A DNA stretch of 36,261 nt from CAZOOR01 sp964581505 (GTDB taxonomy: Bacteria; Bacteroidota; Ignavibacteria; Kapaibacteriales; UBA2268), in NCBI GenBank assembly GCA_964581505.1, contig CAZOOR010000021.1:1-36261 (forward strand). Reading direction: 5' to 3'. The notes under the pieces were generated by a model. That model was not told where the DNA came from. It saw only the letters and a list, made by a program, of their open reading frames with translations, and searched no databases. Below, piece by piece: positions 23,467 through 32,256 of the stretch (within the stretch, counting starts at the first letter, position 1; each line of letters begins with the position of its first letter). The translations under genes and the position numbers were made by a program.

Positions 23467-24306
23467 ATGGCATTAAGACAGTTAAAACCAATAACACCCG
23501 GAACGAGATTTTATTCGATTAGTTCTTTCGATGAAATCACTACTGATAAGCCGTACAAACCTTTATTGAGGTCAATAAAGAGAACCGGCGGAAGGAATAA
23601 TACGGGTAGAATTACTTCGCGTCATCGTGGTGGTGGACATAAGAGAAGATACAGGATAATTGATTTTAAGAGAAATAAAATTGATATGCCTGCAACAGTT
23701 GAAACGATTGAGTATGACCCAAATCGCTCGGCAAGAATTGCTTTGGTAAAATATGAAGACGGTGAACGCAGATATATTCTGGCACCTGATAAGATAAAAG
23801 TTGGTGATGTTATCGTTTCGGGACCTGATGCTGAGTATAAAGATGGCAATGCTCTTCCTATGAAGAATATTCCTATCGGTTTGTTTATACATAATATTGA
23901 GATGAAGCCGGGCAAGGGCGGTCAGATGGTGCGTTCTGCCGGTGAATCTGCCCAGTTGGTAGCTATTGAGGGCAAATACGCAACAGTGAAATTGCCTTCG
24001 GGCGAATTGCGAATGGTGCCGTCAAACTGCTATGCAACTTTGGGAACAGTAAGCAATACGGATTGGGAAAATATTATGTGGGGTAAAGCCGGACGAATGA
24101 TTTGGCGGGGCAAAAAACCACAGACAAGAGGTATGGCTATGAACCCGATAGACCACCCGATGGGCGGTGGTGAAGGTACATCGAAATCCGGTGGTGGTCG
24201 TCAGCATCCTCGTTCACCTTGGGGACAGCTTGCCAAGGGGTTGAAGACGCGAAAAAGAGGTAAACACAGTGATAAATATATTGTCAGACGACGTAACAGG
24301 AAATAA
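23467..24306 (+). CDS. rplB: 50S ribosomal protein L2
   Basis: L2 is needed for subunit joining and for peptidyl transferase activity. The 279-residue protein has the N-terminal LKPITPGTRF, the rRNA-binding GRITSRHRGGGHKRRYR region (about 48-64), and near the C-terminus GGGRQHPRSPWG, which carries the histidine corresponding to the functionally important one in E. coli. The length and all segments are standard. Confidence 0.98.
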   Translation: MALRQLKPITPGTRFYSISSFDEITTDKPYKPLLRSIKRTGGRNNTGRITSRHRGGGHKRRYRIIDFKRNKIDMPATVETIEYDPNRSARIALVKYEDGERRYILAPDKIKVGDVIVSGPDAEYKDGNALPMKNIPIGLFIHNIEMKPGKGGQMVRSAGESAQLVAIEGKYATVKLPSGELRMVPSNCYATLGTVSNTDWENIMWGKAGRMIWRGKKPQTRGMAMNPIDHPMGGGEGTSKSGGGRQHPRSPWGQLAKGLKTRKRGKHSDKYIVRRRNRK

Positions 24307-24315
24307 GGAGATAAA

Positions 24316-24603
24316 ATGTCACGTTCGATAAAAAAAGGATTTTTTATATACCATAAGTTGCAGAAGAAGATAGATGCTTTGAATGCGGCGAATAAAAAAC
24401 AGGTGGTAAAGACTTGGTCGCGTTCATCGACAGTGTCTCCTGATATGGTAGGACATACGATAGCGGTACATAACGGTAAAAAGTTTATACCGGTATATAT
24501 TACAGAAAATCTGGTAGGTCATAAATTGGGCGAGTTTGCTTTGACGCGGACATATCGCGGGCATGCCGGACACAGAAAAGAAGAAAAATCAGCAAGAAAA
24601 TAA
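24316..24603 (+). CDS. rpsS: 30S ribosomal protein S19
   Basis: S19 lies in the 30S head with S13 and contacts A-site tRNA. The 95 residues show MSRSIKKGFFI, the TWSRSSTVSPDMVGHTIAVHNGKKF core in pieces, and EFALTRTYRGHAG near the end. A clear AGGAGA site lies six bases before the ATG. It follows rplB after nine bases. Confidence 0.98.
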   Translation: MSRSIKKGFFIYHKLQKKIDALNAANKKQVVKTWSRSSTVSPDMVGHTIAVHNGKKFIPVYITENLVGHKLGEFALTRTYRGHAGHRKEEKSARK

Positions 24604-24612
24604 TTGGAGTAA

Positions 24613-24978
24613 ATGATGGAAGCAAGGGCTTTAAAAAAACATATACGTTCGTCCCCGAGAAAGATGCGTTTGGTCGTGGATTTAATCAGAGGCAAAAATG
24701 CGGCTGAAGCATTTTCTATACTGAGATTCACATCAAAGCATGCGGCTAAGGATTGCGAAATGGTACTTCGCTCGGCTATTGCCAATATGTCGAACCACGA
24801 GGACGGCAAGAAGGTCAGACCCGAGGACTTGTATATCAAGGAAGTATATGTGAACGAAGGTGTAGCTATGAAGAGAATTCAGCCGGCACCGATGGGCAGG
24901 GCGTATAGAATCAAAAAACGCTCTAATCATTTAACAATAGTAGTGGCAACAAATCCAAATTCAAATTTAGGAGCATAA
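24613..24978 (+). CDS. rplV: 50S ribosomal protein L22
   Basis: L22 spans the 50S subunit and its beta hairpin narrows the exit tunnel near the macrolide site. The 121-residue protein has the conserved SPRKMRLVVDLIRGK start and the hairpin region VYVNEGVAMKRIQPAPMGRA in segments. Two adjacent ATG codons are possible starts; the first is used, with TTGGAG upstream. Confidence 0.97.
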   Translation: MMEARALKKHIRSSPRKMRLVVDLIRGKNAAEAFSILRFTSKHAAKDCEMVLRSAIANMSNHEDGKKVRPEDLYIKEVYVNEGVAMKRIQPAPMGRAYRIKKRSNHLTIVVATNPNSNLGA

Positions 24979-24982
24979 TAAA

Positions 24983-25618
24983 TTGGGACAAAAAACAAAT
25001 CCTATAGGGCTTAGGCTTGGAATTATCAGACCATGGGACGCAAATTGGTTTGATGAAAAGAATACAGCCGAAAAATTAGCCGAAGATGTTAAGGTTCGCA
25101 GTTATATCAAGAACAGACTGAAGAAAGCCGGTGTGGCGAGAATCATTGTAGAGCGTACTGCACGGCAGTTAAGAATTACAATAAATACATCGCGTCCCGG
25201 AGTCATTATCGGACGTTCGGGCAAGGATATAACTCAGCTTGAGGAAGAATTGAAGAAATTAACATCAAAGGATGTGAAGATATTAATCAGTGAGATTAAA
25301 AGACCTGAGTTAGACGCACTTTTGGTTGCCGAAAACATTGCACAGCAACTTGTCGGCAGAATATCATTTAGAAGAGCAATGAAGCAGGCTGTATCCTCGG
25401 CAATGAGAATGGGAGCGCAGGGAGTTAGAATTATGTGTTCGGGACGTCTCGGTGGTGCCGAAATGGCAAGAAAAGAGCAGTATAAAGAAGGTCGTATTCC
25501 TCTGCATACATTGCGTGCCGACATTGATTACGGTGTAGCAACTGCAAAGACAATTTACGGGGCAATAGGTGTAAAGGTCTGGATATGCAAGGGCGAAATT
25601 ATCGGCAAAAAAGGTTAA
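24983..25618 (+). CDS. rpsC: 30S ribosomal protein S3
   Basis: S3 forms part of the mRNA entry channel and its helicase activity. The protein has 211 residues, with the start GQKTNPIGLRLGI, the KH-domain loop VIIGRSGKDI and the C-terminal LHTLRADIDYG. The start codon is TTG: no ATG or GTG occurs at the right place, and a GGAG site inside the last codons of rplV lies nine bases upstream. Its tail is shorter than in E. coli, as in many phyla. Confidence 0.96.
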   Translation: MGQKTNPIGLRLGIIRPWDANWFDEKNTAEKLAEDVKVRSYIKNRLKKAGVARIIVERTARQLRITINTSRPGVIIGRSGKDITQLEEELKKLTSKDVKILISEIKRPELDALLVAENIAQQLVGRISFRRAMKQAVSSAMRMGAQGVRIMCSGRLGGAEMARKEQYKEGRIPLHTLRADIDYGVATAKTIYGAIGVKVWICKGEIIGKKG

Positions 25619-25654
25619 GAATTTTTAGAAATAATCATAGTAGAGTAATACATC

Positions 25655-26071
25655 ATGTTACTTCCAAATAGAGTAAGATATAGAAAAACCCAGAGGGGCA
25701 GAAATCGCGGAAAGGCACAGCGCGGTTCTCAGGTGGCATTCGGCTCGTTCGGATTGAAGACGCTGGAAGCGGCTTGGTTGACAAATCGTCAGATAGAATC
25801 CGCACGTATTGCTATCAATCGCTTTTTAAAGCGTGAAGGACAGATGTGGATACGCATTTTCCCCGACAAACCGGTCTCGAAGAAACCGGCAGAAACAAGA
25901 ATGGGAAGTGGTAAAGGTACACCCGAAATGTGGGTGGCGGTAGTCAAACCGGGAAGAATATTATTTGAGGTTGACGGAGTACCAATGGAAGCCGCAAAGG
26001 AAGCACTTAGGTTGGCATCACATAAATTGCCGATTAAAACAAAGTTTGTTAAACGTATTGATTTAATGTAA
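25655..26071 (+). CDS. rplP: 50S ribosomal protein L16
   Basis: L16 sits beside the A-site tRNA elbow and is needed for late 50S assembly. The length is 138 residues with the conserved start LLPNRVRYRKTQRGR, GSFGLKTLEAAWLTNRQIE in pieces, and the loop ETRMGSGKGTPEMWVA that reaches toward the peptidyl transferase centre. Confidence 0.98.
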   Translation: MLLPNRVRYRKTQRGRNRGKAQRGSQVAFGSFGLKTLEAAWLTNRQIESARIAINRFLKREGQMWIRIFPDKPVSKKPAETRMGSGKGTPEMWVAVVKPGRILFEVDGVPMEAAKEALRLASHKLPIKTKFVKRIDLM

Positions 26072-26072
26072 A

Positions 26073-26276
26073 ATGAAGCCACGCAAAGCAAAAGATTTAC
26101 GGGAGCTGACAGACGAAGAATTGATTGGTCTGCTTGCAGAATCGCGGGAAACTCTGTCGAATCAAAGATTTCAGCACGCCCTCTCGCAGTTGCAGGACAC
26201 AGCATATTTGAATACAATTAAGCGTGATATCGCTAGATTGATAACAATTATTAAAGAACGCAATCTGGAAGTTTAA
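26073..26276 (+). CDS. rpmC: 50S ribosomal protein L29
   Basis: L29 is a two-helix protein at the tunnel exit next to L23. The 67-residue sequence has DLRELTDEELIGLL and the C-terminal IKRDIARLITIIKER, both diagnostic. It begins one base after the rplP stop, so translation is probably coupled. Confidence 0.96.
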   Translation: MKPRKAKDLRELTDEELIGLLAESRETLSNQRFQHALSQLQDTAYLNTIKRDIARLITIIKERNLEV

Positions 26277-26278
26277 AA

Positions 26279-26578
26279 ATGGAAGAAAAGACGATAAATA
26301 ACGTAGAGACTCAGGCAGCACCGCAGGTTAAAAGTAACCACCGTATTTTGACGGGTAAGGTGAAGTCGAACAAGATGGATAAAACCATTGTGGTTACGGT
26401 TGTTCGCCAGGTGCAGCATCCGCTTTACAAAAAATATTATAAACGTACAAAACGGTTTATGGCTCACGACCCGCAGAACGATTGCAATATCGGCGATACG
26501 GTGAAAATCAGGGAGTCGAGACCGCTTAGCGCAAGAAAACGCTGGGAATTAATTGAGATTATTGATAGAGCGAAATAA
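26279..26578 (+). CDS. rpsQ: 30S ribosomal protein S17
   Basis: S17 is a primary 16S rRNA-binding protein. The OB-fold core begins at about residue 22 (RILTGKVKSNKMDKTIVV) and includes HPLYKKYYKRTKRFMAHD and a CNIGDTVKI turn. The first 20 residues form an acidic, probably flexible extension not usual in S17 (total 99 versus about 84). The start lies two bases after rpmC and the extension is in frame with it. Confidence 0.96.
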   Translation: MEEKTINNVETQAAPQVKSNHRILTGKVKSNKMDKTIVVTVVRQVQHPLYKKYYKRTKRFMAHDPQNDCNIGDTVKIRESRPLSARKRWELIEIIDRAK

Positions 26579-26596
26579 TTTCGGAGATAGGTTAAT

Positions 26597-26965
26597 ATGA
26601 TACAAGAAGAAACAAATTTAACAGTAGCAGATAATTCGGGTGCGCGTAAGGTGCGTACAATTAGAGTGCTGGGCGGGCATGGTAAAAAATATGCCGGCAT
26701 TGGTGATTTGATTGTGGTTACGGTTAAGTCCGCATTGCCGAATTCAAATGTGAAAAAGGGTGAAGTCTGTCGTGCAGTTATTGTTAGGACTAAGAAGGAA
26801 TTGCGTCGTAAGGACGGTTCTTTCATCAGTTTTGATGATAATGCCGCAGTTATTTTAAATAATCAAAACGAGCCGAGGGGTACACGAATTTTCGGTCCCG
26901 TCGCACGCGAATTGCGCGAGAAACAATTTATGAAAATAGTTTCTTTGGCTCCGGAAGTATTATAA
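26597..26965 (+). CDS. rplN: 50S ribosomal protein L14
   Basis: L14 contacts 16S rRNA at the inter-subunit bridge and is the binding surface for silencing factor RsfS. The 122 residues have the family start MIQEETNLTVADNSGARKV in pieces, the GGHGKKYAGIGD turn, and the C-terminal IFGPVARELREKQFMKIVSLAPEVL in segments. The length is exactly that of the family norm. Confidence 0.98.
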   Translation: MIQEETNLTVADNSGARKVRTIRVLGGHGKKYAGIGDLIVVTVKSALPNSNVKKGEVCRAVIVRTKKELRRKDGSFISFDDNAAVILNNQNEPRGTRIFGPVARELREKQFMKIVSLAPEVL

Positions 26966-27294
26966 TGGTGGGAATGATGAAAATTAAACTGAAAAAAGGC
27001 GATATTGTTCAGGTTATTACCGGGAACGACAAGGGCGCTACGGGCAGAATTCTTGAAGTCTATCCTGATAAAATGCGTGTATTGGTCGAAGGTGTTAATG
27101 TTCGTAAAAAGCACGAGAGACCTAATCAACAAAACCAAAAGGGTGGAATTGTAAGTAAGGAAATGCCAGTGCATTATTCCAATGTAATGCTCCTTGATGC
27201 GGATAAAAATCCGACAAGAGTAGGCATTCGTTATGACGAGAGCGACCCTAAGCGCAGGATAAGATATGCGAAAACAAATGATAAAGAATTATAA
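26965..27294 (+). CDS. rplX: 50S ribosomal protein L24
   Basis: L24 is an early 50S assembly protein. The KOW motif is IKLKKGDIVQVITGNDKGATG (in pieces, about 6-26). The first ATG shares its A with the rplN stop (TAATG), and CGGAAG lies eight bases before it. Two further ATGs at 26974 and 26977 would give the more usual N-terminus MKIKLKKG, so the true start may be up to four codons later. The length is 105-109 residues. Confidence 0.95.
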   Translation: MVGMMKIKLKKGDIVQVITGNDKGATGRILEVYPDKMRVLVEGVNVRKKHERPNQQNQKGGIVSKEMPVHYSNVMLLDADKNPTRVGIRYDESDPKRRIRYAKTNDKEL

Positions 27295-27320
27295 CAGACA
27301 AATTAGATAGTTAAAAAATT

Positions 27321-27977
27321 ATGGCTGGAAATAAAAAATCAAGTGCCTCACCATTTGGCACCGCATCGAAAAAGGCTGATTTTAAACCTCAGGGTAAAAG
27401 ATTGGAAGATGTGAAGGGCGATAAGCCACCGAAGCCGAGATTAGAGGGCTTTTATAGGGAACATGTCGTTCCGGCATTAATGGAAAAATTTAATTTTAAA
27501 TCCATAATGCAGGTACCGAAATTGGAGAAAATTACTCTGAATATGGGTATTGGAAATGCTACGCAGGACCAGAAGGAACTTGCGGCGGCAATAAACGAGA
27601 TGGAGTTAATAGCGGGACAGCGTCCTATGATAACACGTTCGAAGAAGGCTATATCGAACTTTAAACTTCGTCAGGGTATTCCAATCGGTTGCAAGGTAAC
27701 ATTACGCAGAGCAAGAATGTATGAGTTTTTAGATAGATTTATCAATATAAGTTCACCTCGTATCCGAGATTTCAGGGGTTTTCCTGATAAGGGATTTGAC
27801 GGTAGGGGTAACTTGACTATCGGCATTAAGGAGCAGATAATATTTGCCGAGATAGATGTTGATAAGGTAAGCAGAATCACCGGCTTGGATATTTCATTTG
27901 TTATGAGTTCGAATACCGATGAGGAATCTTATGCATTATTGAAAGAATTTGGTTTTCCGTTTCGTAAAAGAGATTAA
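27321..27977 (+). CDS. rplE: 50S ribosomal protein L5 with N-terminal extension
   Basis: L5 binds 5S rRNA and contacts P-site tRNA. The normal protein begins around residue 40 (PRLEGFYREHVVPALMEKF), and the core motifs QVPKLEKITLNMGIG, GQRPMITRSKKAIS and RIRDFRGFPDKGFDGRGN are intact. The first 39 residues are an added lysine/serine-rich, proline-containing extension; no other in-frame start exists until Met 55, which would cut into the core. The total is 218 residues against about 180 usually. Confidence 0.96.
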   Translation: MAGNKKSSASPFGTASKKADFKPQGKRLEDVKGDKPPKPRLEGFYREHVVPALMEKFNFKSIMQVPKLEKITLNMGIGNATQDQKELAAAINEMELIAGQRPMITRSKKAISNFKLRQGIPIGCKVTLRRARMYEFLDRFINISSPRIRDFRGFPDKGFDGRGNLTIGIKEQIIFAEIDVDKVSRITGLDISFVMSSNTDEESYALLKEFGFPFRKRD

Positions 27978-27993
27978 TTAAAAAAGAGGAATC

Positions 27994-28263
27994 ATGTCAA
28001 CAACAGCAGTAATAGCACGCAATAGAAAAAGGCAAAGACTTGTAGCTAAGTATGCGGCAAAAAGGGCGGAATTAAAAGCCGCCGGTGATTATGAAGGTTT
28101 ACAAAAACTTCCACGCAATTCGTCTCCATCACGTGTAAGGAACAGATGTTTCGTAACCGGTCGCGGTCGTGGTGTATATCGTAAGTTCGGATTGTGTAGA
28201 AATGTATTTCGCCAAATGGCTCTTGAGGGCAAGATACCCGGTATTACAAAAGCCAGTTGGTAA
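27994..28263 (+). CDS. rpsN: 30S ribosomal protein S14 (zinc-free long form)
   Basis: S14 is located in the 30S head. At 89 residues it is the long form without the CxxC...CxxC zinc ribbon, and the conserved RNRCFVTGRGRGVYRKFGL core and KASW terminus are present. An AGAGGA site lies upstream of the ATG. Confidence 0.97.
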   Translation: MSTTAVIARNRKRQRLVAKYAAKRAELKAAGDYEGLQKLPRNSSPSRVRNRCFVTGRGRGVYRKFGLCRNVFRQMALEGKIPGITKASW

Positions 28264-28311
28264 TAATATTGAGAAAATTTAATAATTAATTCAGAATAGA
28301 TATTAGTAATT

Positions 28312-28707
28312 ATGCCAGTAACAGACAAAATATCGGATTTTATTACGAGAATTCGCAATGCAGGTGTCGCCGGACACAAGACGGTTGAAGCACCCTACTC
28401 GAACCTAAAGCAGGCTATTGCCGAAATCCTGAAGGATAACGGTTTTATTGCGGACTACGAAAAGGTAGAAAATGGTGTGCATAGCACTATTAAATTAACA
28501 TTGAAGTATTATAATAAACAACCGGTAATACGCGAGCTGAAACGTATAAGCAAGCCGGGCAGGCGCGTATATGTTCCTTCGGATAGGTTGCCGAGGGTGA
28601 AGAACGGCTTAGGTACTGCGATAGTTTCTACATCGCAGGGCGTTGTATCGGATAAGCAGGCACGCAATATGAATGTGGGCGGCGAAGTACTTATAACGGT
28701 TTGGTAA
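28312..28707 (+). CDS. rpsH: 30S ribosomal protein S8
   Basis: S8 binds the central domain of 16S rRNA and in E. coli represses the spc operon. The 131-residue protein shows TDKISDFITRIRNAG, the PVIRELKRISKPGRRVYV strand in pieces and the final STSQGVVSDKQARNMNVGGEVL segments. Its target site in rplE mRNA was not evident by eye. Confidence 0.98.
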   Translation: MPVTDKISDFITRIRNAGVAGHKTVEAPYSNLKQAIAEILKDNGFIADYEKVENGVHSTIKLTLKYYNKQPVIRELKRISKPGRRVYVPSDRLPRVKNGLGTAIVSTSQGVVSDKQARNMNVGGEVLITVW

Positions 28708-28730
28708 TTTTTTAATTCAGGAGAAGAACT

Positions 28731-29267
28731 GTGTCACGAATAGGCAATAAACCGATAGAAATCCCTGATAAAGTTCAGGTGAAAATCGAAGAGGGAGTTT
28801 TGACGGCAAAGGGCCCGAACGGCGAAATGTCGATTAATATTCCCGAAGGGATTGAACATAATATTGAGAACAATATTTTGACGTTATCGCGCAATGACGA
28901 TGCCAAACGTACTAAGTCTATACATGGCTTGACGAGAGCGCTGGTAGGAAATGTCGTTGAAGGCGTCTCGAAAGGTTTTGAGAAAACTTTAAAAGTTGAG
29001 GGTGTCGGCTACAAAGTGGAGCAGAAAGGGAAGAACTTGCTTCTTTCTTTGGGCTTTTCGCATCCGATATATGTAGTTGCGACTGATGGTATTGAATTGA
29101 CGGCTTCGAACCCGACTACAATAGTAGTTAAAGGTATGGATAAGCAGTTGGTCGGTCAGTATGCGGCGAATATTCGTAAGCTTAGAAAACCCGAACCTTA
29201 CAAAGGCAAGGGAATACGTTATGAAGGCGAATATATTAGAAGAAAAGCAGGCAAAACAACGGCTTAA
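28731..29267 (+). CDS. rplF: 50S ribosomal protein L6
   Basis: L6 lies near the sarcin-ricin loop and the factor-binding site. The 178 residues begin SRIGNKPIEIPDKV and contain the C-terminal signature PEPYKGKGIRYEGEYIRRKAGK in segments. The start is GTG with an AGGAGAAG site seven bases upstream. Confidence 0.98.
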   Translation: MSRIGNKPIEIPDKVQVKIEEGVLTAKGPNGEMSINIPEGIEHNIENNILTLSRNDDAKRTKSIHGLTRALVGNVVEGVSKGFEKTLKVEGVGYKVEQKGKNLLLSLGFSHPIYVVATDGIELTASNPTTIVVKGMDKQLVGQYAANIRKLRKPEPYKGKGIRYEGEYIRRKAGKTTA

Positions 29268-29298
29268 TAGTATTTAATTAGAATAATTAGATAAAACA

Positions 29299-29670
29299 AT
29301 GAAAACACAAGATATAAAAAAGAAACGCAGACTTAGAAGGAAATTTCATATTCGTAAAAGAGTGAATGGCACAAGTGAAATGCCGAGAATGACGGTTACG
29401 AAAAGTCTTAAACATATTTATGCCCAGATAATTGATGATAGTAAGGGTGGTACGCTTGTTTCTGTCTCTACATTGGACAAAGATGTAGCGGCTTTGATTA
29501 AACCTGATACTACAAAAACAGGGAAAAGCCAATTGGTTGGTGCGGCTATTGCTCGCAAGGCAGAAGAAAAGGGCATCAAGCGAATTGCATTTGACAGAAA
29601 CGGCTTTTTGTATCACGGGCGGATTAAAGCGTTGGCAGATGCGGCACGCAAAGGCGGATTGGAATTTTAA
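29299..29670 (+). CDS. rplR: 50S ribosomal protein L18
   Basis: L18 links 5S rRNA to the 50S subunit together with L5 and L25. The 123-residue protein has a basic N-terminus (KKKRRLRRKFHIRKRV), the strand TVTKSLKHIYAQIIDD, and the C-terminal AFDRNGFLYHGRIKALADAAR in pieces. The length is standard. Confidence 0.97.
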   Translation: MKTQDIKKKRRLRRKFHIRKRVNGTSEMPRMTVTKSLKHIYAQIIDDSKGGTLVSVSTLDKDVAALIKPDTTKTGKSQLVGAAIARKAEEKGIKRIAFDRNGFLYHGRIKALADAARKGGLEF

Positions 29671-29717
29671 TTAAATGACAAAGAATATTTTTAAAATAGG
29701 TAGATAGGAGATTTTTT

Positions 29718-30221
29718 GTGGCAAGAGTAAAATCTTCGGAGATTGATTTACAGGATAAGCTCGTGTATGTGGGCAGGACGGCGAAAGTTGTAAAAGGTGG
29801 ACGTAGGTTCAGTTTTTCAGCGATTGTAGTTGTTGGTGACCGCAAAGGGCATGTGGGCTTCGGTTTGGGTAAAGCCGGAGAGGTTGTTGATGCCGTAACG
29901 AAAGCAACGGATTCGGCAAAGAAGAATATCGTGAAAATACGTTTGCAAGGCTCGACAATTCCGCACGAAGTGCTGGGACGTTATGGAGCGGCAAAGGTAA
30001 TGATAAAACCGGCAACACCCGGAACGGGGGTTATTGCTGCCGGAGGTATTAGAGCTATACTTGAATTGGCAGGAGTACAGGACGTATTGACAAAGAGTAA
30101 GGGTTCATCGAATCCGCACAATACGGTAAAAGCCGCTATGCAGGGATTAATGTCTCTGGAGGATGCAACAGCTGTTGCGGCGCGGCGTGGTGTACCTGTC
30201 GAAAAAGTAGTAATGGGTTAA
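29718..30221 (+). CDS. rpsE: 30S ribosomal protein S5
   Basis: S5 shapes the mRNA entry and decoding fidelity region. The 167 residues carry the double-stranded-RNA-binding start VYVGRTAKVVKGGRRFSFSA in segments, the GLGKAGEV loop, and GSSNPHNTVKAAMQGL near the end. The start is GTG with a TAGGAG site nine bases upstream; the codons from there match the family N-terminus. Confidence 0.98.
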   Translation: MARVKSSEIDLQDKLVYVGRTAKVVKGGRRFSFSAIVVVGDRKGHVGFGLGKAGEVVDAVTKATDSAKKNIVKIRLQGSTIPHEVLGRYGAAKVMIKPATPGTGVIAAGGIRAILELAGVQDVLTKSKGSSNPHNTVKAAMQGLMSLEDATAVAARRGVPVEKVVMG

Positions 30222-30262
30222 TTAAAAGATTGTTTTTTTATTTTGTAAGCGGGTAATTATAA

Positions 30263-30448
30263 ATGGCAAAGCTGAAAATAACACAGGTAAGAAGCATAAT
30301 AAAATGCCTAGATGTTCAAAAAAAGACAATAAAAGCGCTCGGGTTGGGGCGTCCAAATTACAGCAATGTTTTGCCGGACAATCCACAAACCCGTGGAATG
30401 ATAAACGTTGTCAAACACTTAGTTAAAGTTGAAGAAGTATCAGAATAA
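30263..30448 (+). CDS. rpmD: 50S ribosomal protein L30
   Basis: L30 is a small peripheral 50S protein. The 61-residue sequence starts with AKLKITQVRS and contains the typical TIKALGLGRPNYSNVLPDNPQTRGM in pieces, then a VKHLVKVEE end. It is often lost in other phyla but is present here. Confidence 0.96.
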   Translation: MAKLKITQVRSIIKCLDVQKKTIKALGLGRPNYSNVLPDNPQTRGMINVVKHLVKVEEVSE

Positions 30449-30463
30449 AGATAAAGCAGAGAT

Positions 30464-30925
30464 ATGAAACACATAGGTAATTTAACATACGCCAAAGGGG
30501 CAAAACACAAAAAGAAGAGAATAGGTCGCGGTCCGGGTTCGGGACATGGCGGCACATCGACAAGAGGGCATAAGGGTGCCCAATCCCGTTCGGGTTACAG
30601 CCGTAAGGTTGGATTTGAGGGCGGGCAGATGCCTTTGCATCGTCGAGTGCCGAAATTCGGATTTTTTAATCGCTTCAGTAAAGAATATCAGGTGATTAAT
30701 GTCGGTCGTTTGCAGGAACTTGTTGATGAGCAAAAGTTGGCTGATAACAAAGTAAATCTTGAAATTTTGTTTAAAATCGGAGCGGTCGCCAAAAGCAGGA
30801 TTCCTATTAAGGTTTTAGGTAATGGCGAATTGTCTGCGAAATTAGATATTGAAGTGGGTGGGGTAACCGAGTCTGCTAAAAAGAAAATTGAAACTGTAGG
30901 AGGCACAGTAACGATAAATGGCTAA
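30464..30925 (+). CDS. rplO: 50S ribosomal protein L15
   Basis: L15 is a late-assembly 50S protein. The glycine/basic N-terminal half (IGRGPGSGHGGTSTRGHKG, about 22-40) threads into 23S rRNA, and the C-terminal half ends in a VTING strand. The 153-residue length is normal. The last eight bases overlap the start of secY, which implies translational coupling. Confidence 0.97.
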   Translation: MKHIGNLTYAKGAKHKKKRIGRGPGSGHGGTSTRGHKGAQSRSGYSRKVGFEGGQMPLHRRVPKFGFFNRFSKEYQVINVGRLQELVDEQKLADNKVNLEILFKIGAVAKSRIPIKVLGNGELSAKLDIEVGGVTESAKKKIETVGGTVTING

Positions 30926-32252
30926 TATAGTTCAAACTTTTCAAAATATGTTCAAGATTGAGGAACTTCGCAATCGCATAATAACGACTTTGTTGATATT
31001 ATTGGTTGTAAGGTTAGGCGCTCAAATCACGATTCCGGGAGTTGATGTGGCTTTGTTGCATGCCGCAAATCAGAGCAGTGCAAACAGTTTATTCGGTTTG
31101 TTCGATTTGTTCGTTGGCGGTGCGTTCTCTAAAGCGGCAATATTTGCACTTGGAATTATGCCTTATATTACGGCATCAATTATTTTACAGCTTGGTGGTG
31201 TGGTTATTCCCGAGTTGCAGAAGATGCAAAAAGAAGGTGAAGAGGGTCGGCGTAAAATCAATCAGTGGACAAGAATTCTTACTGTGCTTATTTCGGCTTT
31301 GAACGGCTGGGGTGTTGCAGTTAGAATGGCTAATATGGAAGCAAACGGTATTTCTGTTGTTCCTGACCATGGTATGTTGTTTTTTATTACAACAATTATA
31401 TTATTAACCGCCGGTGTGATGGTGATGATGTGGTTGGGCGAAAGAATTACCGAGTATGGTGTAGGAAATGGAATTTCATTGATTATTATGGTTGGAATTA
31501 TTGCCCGTCTGCCGGGTGCTTTTTTCCAAGAAATGAATCAGGTATTTACTTTGGGTGACAGACCTTGGATATTGGAAATAGTAATTTTGGTATTTATGGT
31601 TGGTATTGTTGCGTCTGTTATTTTTGTAACGCAGGGTGCAAGAAAAATACCCGTCCAGTATGCTAAGCGACAAGTTGGTCGCAAAGTTTACGGTGGTACT
31701 ACTCAATATATTCCATTGCGTGTGAATACGGCAGGCGTTATGCCGATTATTTTTGCACAGGCTTTGATGTTTATTCCGAATACTATTTATGGTTTTTTCC
31801 CCGAGAGTACATGGTTGTATTCTGTAGTTTCATTATTTAGCCAGCGTTCATTTTTCTATGCCTTTGTGTATGGTGGAATGGTTGTTTTATTCACATATTT
31901 CTATACGGCGATTGTGTTCAATCCCCGTGAAATAGCTGATAATATGAAGAAACAGGGTGGTTTTATTCCCGGAATACGTCCGGGCAATCAGACTGCGGAA
32001 TATATAGATAGTGTATTGACAAGAATTACATTGCCGGGTTCATTATTCTTGGCGTTAGTAGCCGTTATGCCTACTTTTGCTATGAATTTCTTGGGTGTTT
32101 CAGCCGGATTTGCTTCGTTTTTCGGTGGCACATCATTATTGATTATTGTAGGTGTAGCTTTGGATACACTGCAGCAAATTGAGTCTTATTTGATGATGCG
32201 TCATTATGACGGATTTATGAAGAGCGGTAAGCTGAGAGGCAGAGTAAGTTAG
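30918..32252 (+). CDS. secY: Preprotein translocase subunit SecY
   Basis: SecY is the channel subunit of the Sec translocon in the inner membrane. The 444 residues form ten hydrophobic helices. The plug and pore region follows the first helix (LGAQITIPGV), and GIMPYITASIILQL and the cytoplasmic loop NPREIADNMKKQGGFIPGIRPG (in pieces) are diagnostic. The ATG lies inside the end of rplO. SecE and SecG are not in this window. Confidence 0.98.
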   Translation: MANIVQTFQNMFKIEELRNRIITTLLILLVVRLGAQITIPGVDVALLHAANQSSANSLFGLFDLFVGGAFSKAAIFALGIMPYITASIILQLGGVVIPELQKMQKEGEEGRRKINQWTRILTVLISALNGWGVAVRMANMEANGISVVPDHGMLFFITTIILLTAGVMVMMWLGERITEYGVGNGISLIIMVGIIARLPGAFFQEMNQVFTLGDRPWILEIVILVFMVGIVASVIFVTQGARKIPVQYAKRQVGRKVYGGTTQYIPLRVNTAGVMPIIFAQALMFIPNTIYGFFPESTWLYSVVSLFSQRSFFYAFVYGGMVVLFTYFYTAIVFNPREIADNMKKQGGFIPGIRPGNQTAEYIDSVLTRITLPGSLFLALVAVMPTFAMNFLGVSAGFASFFGGTSLLIIVGVALDTLQQIESYLMMRHYDGFMKSGKLRGRVS

Positions 32253-32256
32253 TAAA

